A program made the position numbers and the translations under genes. From Lithodes maja (taxonomy: Eukaryota > Arthropoda > Malacostraca > Decapoda > Lithodidae), in NCBI GenBank assembly GCA_037953745.1, contig JBAKBP010007127.1, positions 39,020 to 103,019 of the forward strand: DNA of 64,000 bases. Reading direction: 5' to 3'. Shown here one piece after another: positions 63,896 through 64,000 of the stretch. Numbering within the stretch: the stretch's first letter is position 1; each line of letters starts with the position of its first letter. Under the pieces are notes generated by a model, which saw only the letters and a program-made list of their open reading frames with translations, was not told the DNA's origin and made no database searches.

Positions 63896-64000
63896 CTGGG
63901 TGCCACCGCTGCCTTGCCTGTCCTATTCATTCTCTGTACTTTACTAAGGGTGACATAATTGGCTTCATAATTCTTTCATAGCTATATAATATCCACGACT

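Noticed and set aside
62963..63896. Proline- or glycine-rich proteins encoded by the right-edge repeats
   Set aside because: The frames follow the minisatellite period and carry no conserved domain or signal.

Overview
This window reads as repeat-rich nuclear DNA of an animal, most likely an arthropod and perhaps a decapod crustacean. That guess rests on the mix of CR1-, jockey- and RTE-like LINEs, a Penelope-like element, piggyBac, tRNA-derived SINEs and very abundant (TA)n, (GA)n and (CA)n tracts. No host gene could be identified with confidence: every recognisable protein belongs to a mobile element. There are no operons, ribosomal RNAs, intact tRNA genes or CRISPR arrays.

Left part (1-15709). 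A tandem repeat of about 0.67 kb, rich in CAGA and ATC microsatellite, is split by a near full-length CR1-like LINE on the minus strand (1033-6372, apparent GTAC target duplication). Its ORF1 carries an SGNH-esterase domain. Its endonuclease/RT ORF2 is broken only by a 642-bp TTAA-flanked non-autonomous element (2449-3090). A second, decayed, 5'-truncated CR1 copy lies on the plus strand (7467-15709). It holds an apparently intact piggyBac transposon (7515-11259, 906-residue transposase, TTAA duplication) and a solo LTR (11532-14473, CAAG duplication). The solo LTR is itself invaded by a jockey-like LINE fragment.

Middle part (15949-45822). Two long copies of one LTR retrotransposon family (16396-26196 and 36607-45822) have LTRs of about 1.8 kb and a single gag-pol frame of about 1700 codons. 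The RT is Ty3/gypsy-like, but the domain order is gag, protease, integrase, RT, RNase H, with integrase before RT. The capsid C-terminal region aligns by eye with the SCAN domain. Both traits point to the Gmr1 lineage. The second copy is open throughout; the first has one TGA nonsense codon. Between them lie a Penelope-like fragment with a GIY-YIG domain, an RTE-like LINE split by a second member of the TTAA family, SINEs, an unassigned short ORF and minisatellites.

Right part (45823-64000). A very regular 21-bp minisatellite (about 42 units) abuts the second LTR copy. After it come SINEs, a further TTAA-flanked MITE candidate, LINE fragments, a roughly 220-bp near-perfect inverted duplication around (TA)n in a jockey-like LINE, several decayed tandem repeats, and a C-rich CCAG-type minisatellite at the right edge.

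The locus is best read as layers of insertion. Target duplications order several events: CR1 into the 0.67-kb repeats, then piggyBac-type elements and a solo LTR into CR1, then a LINE into the LTR; and a SINE into one LTR of the youngest retrotransposon. All identifications are from reading motifs and alignments by eye; no database search was run.
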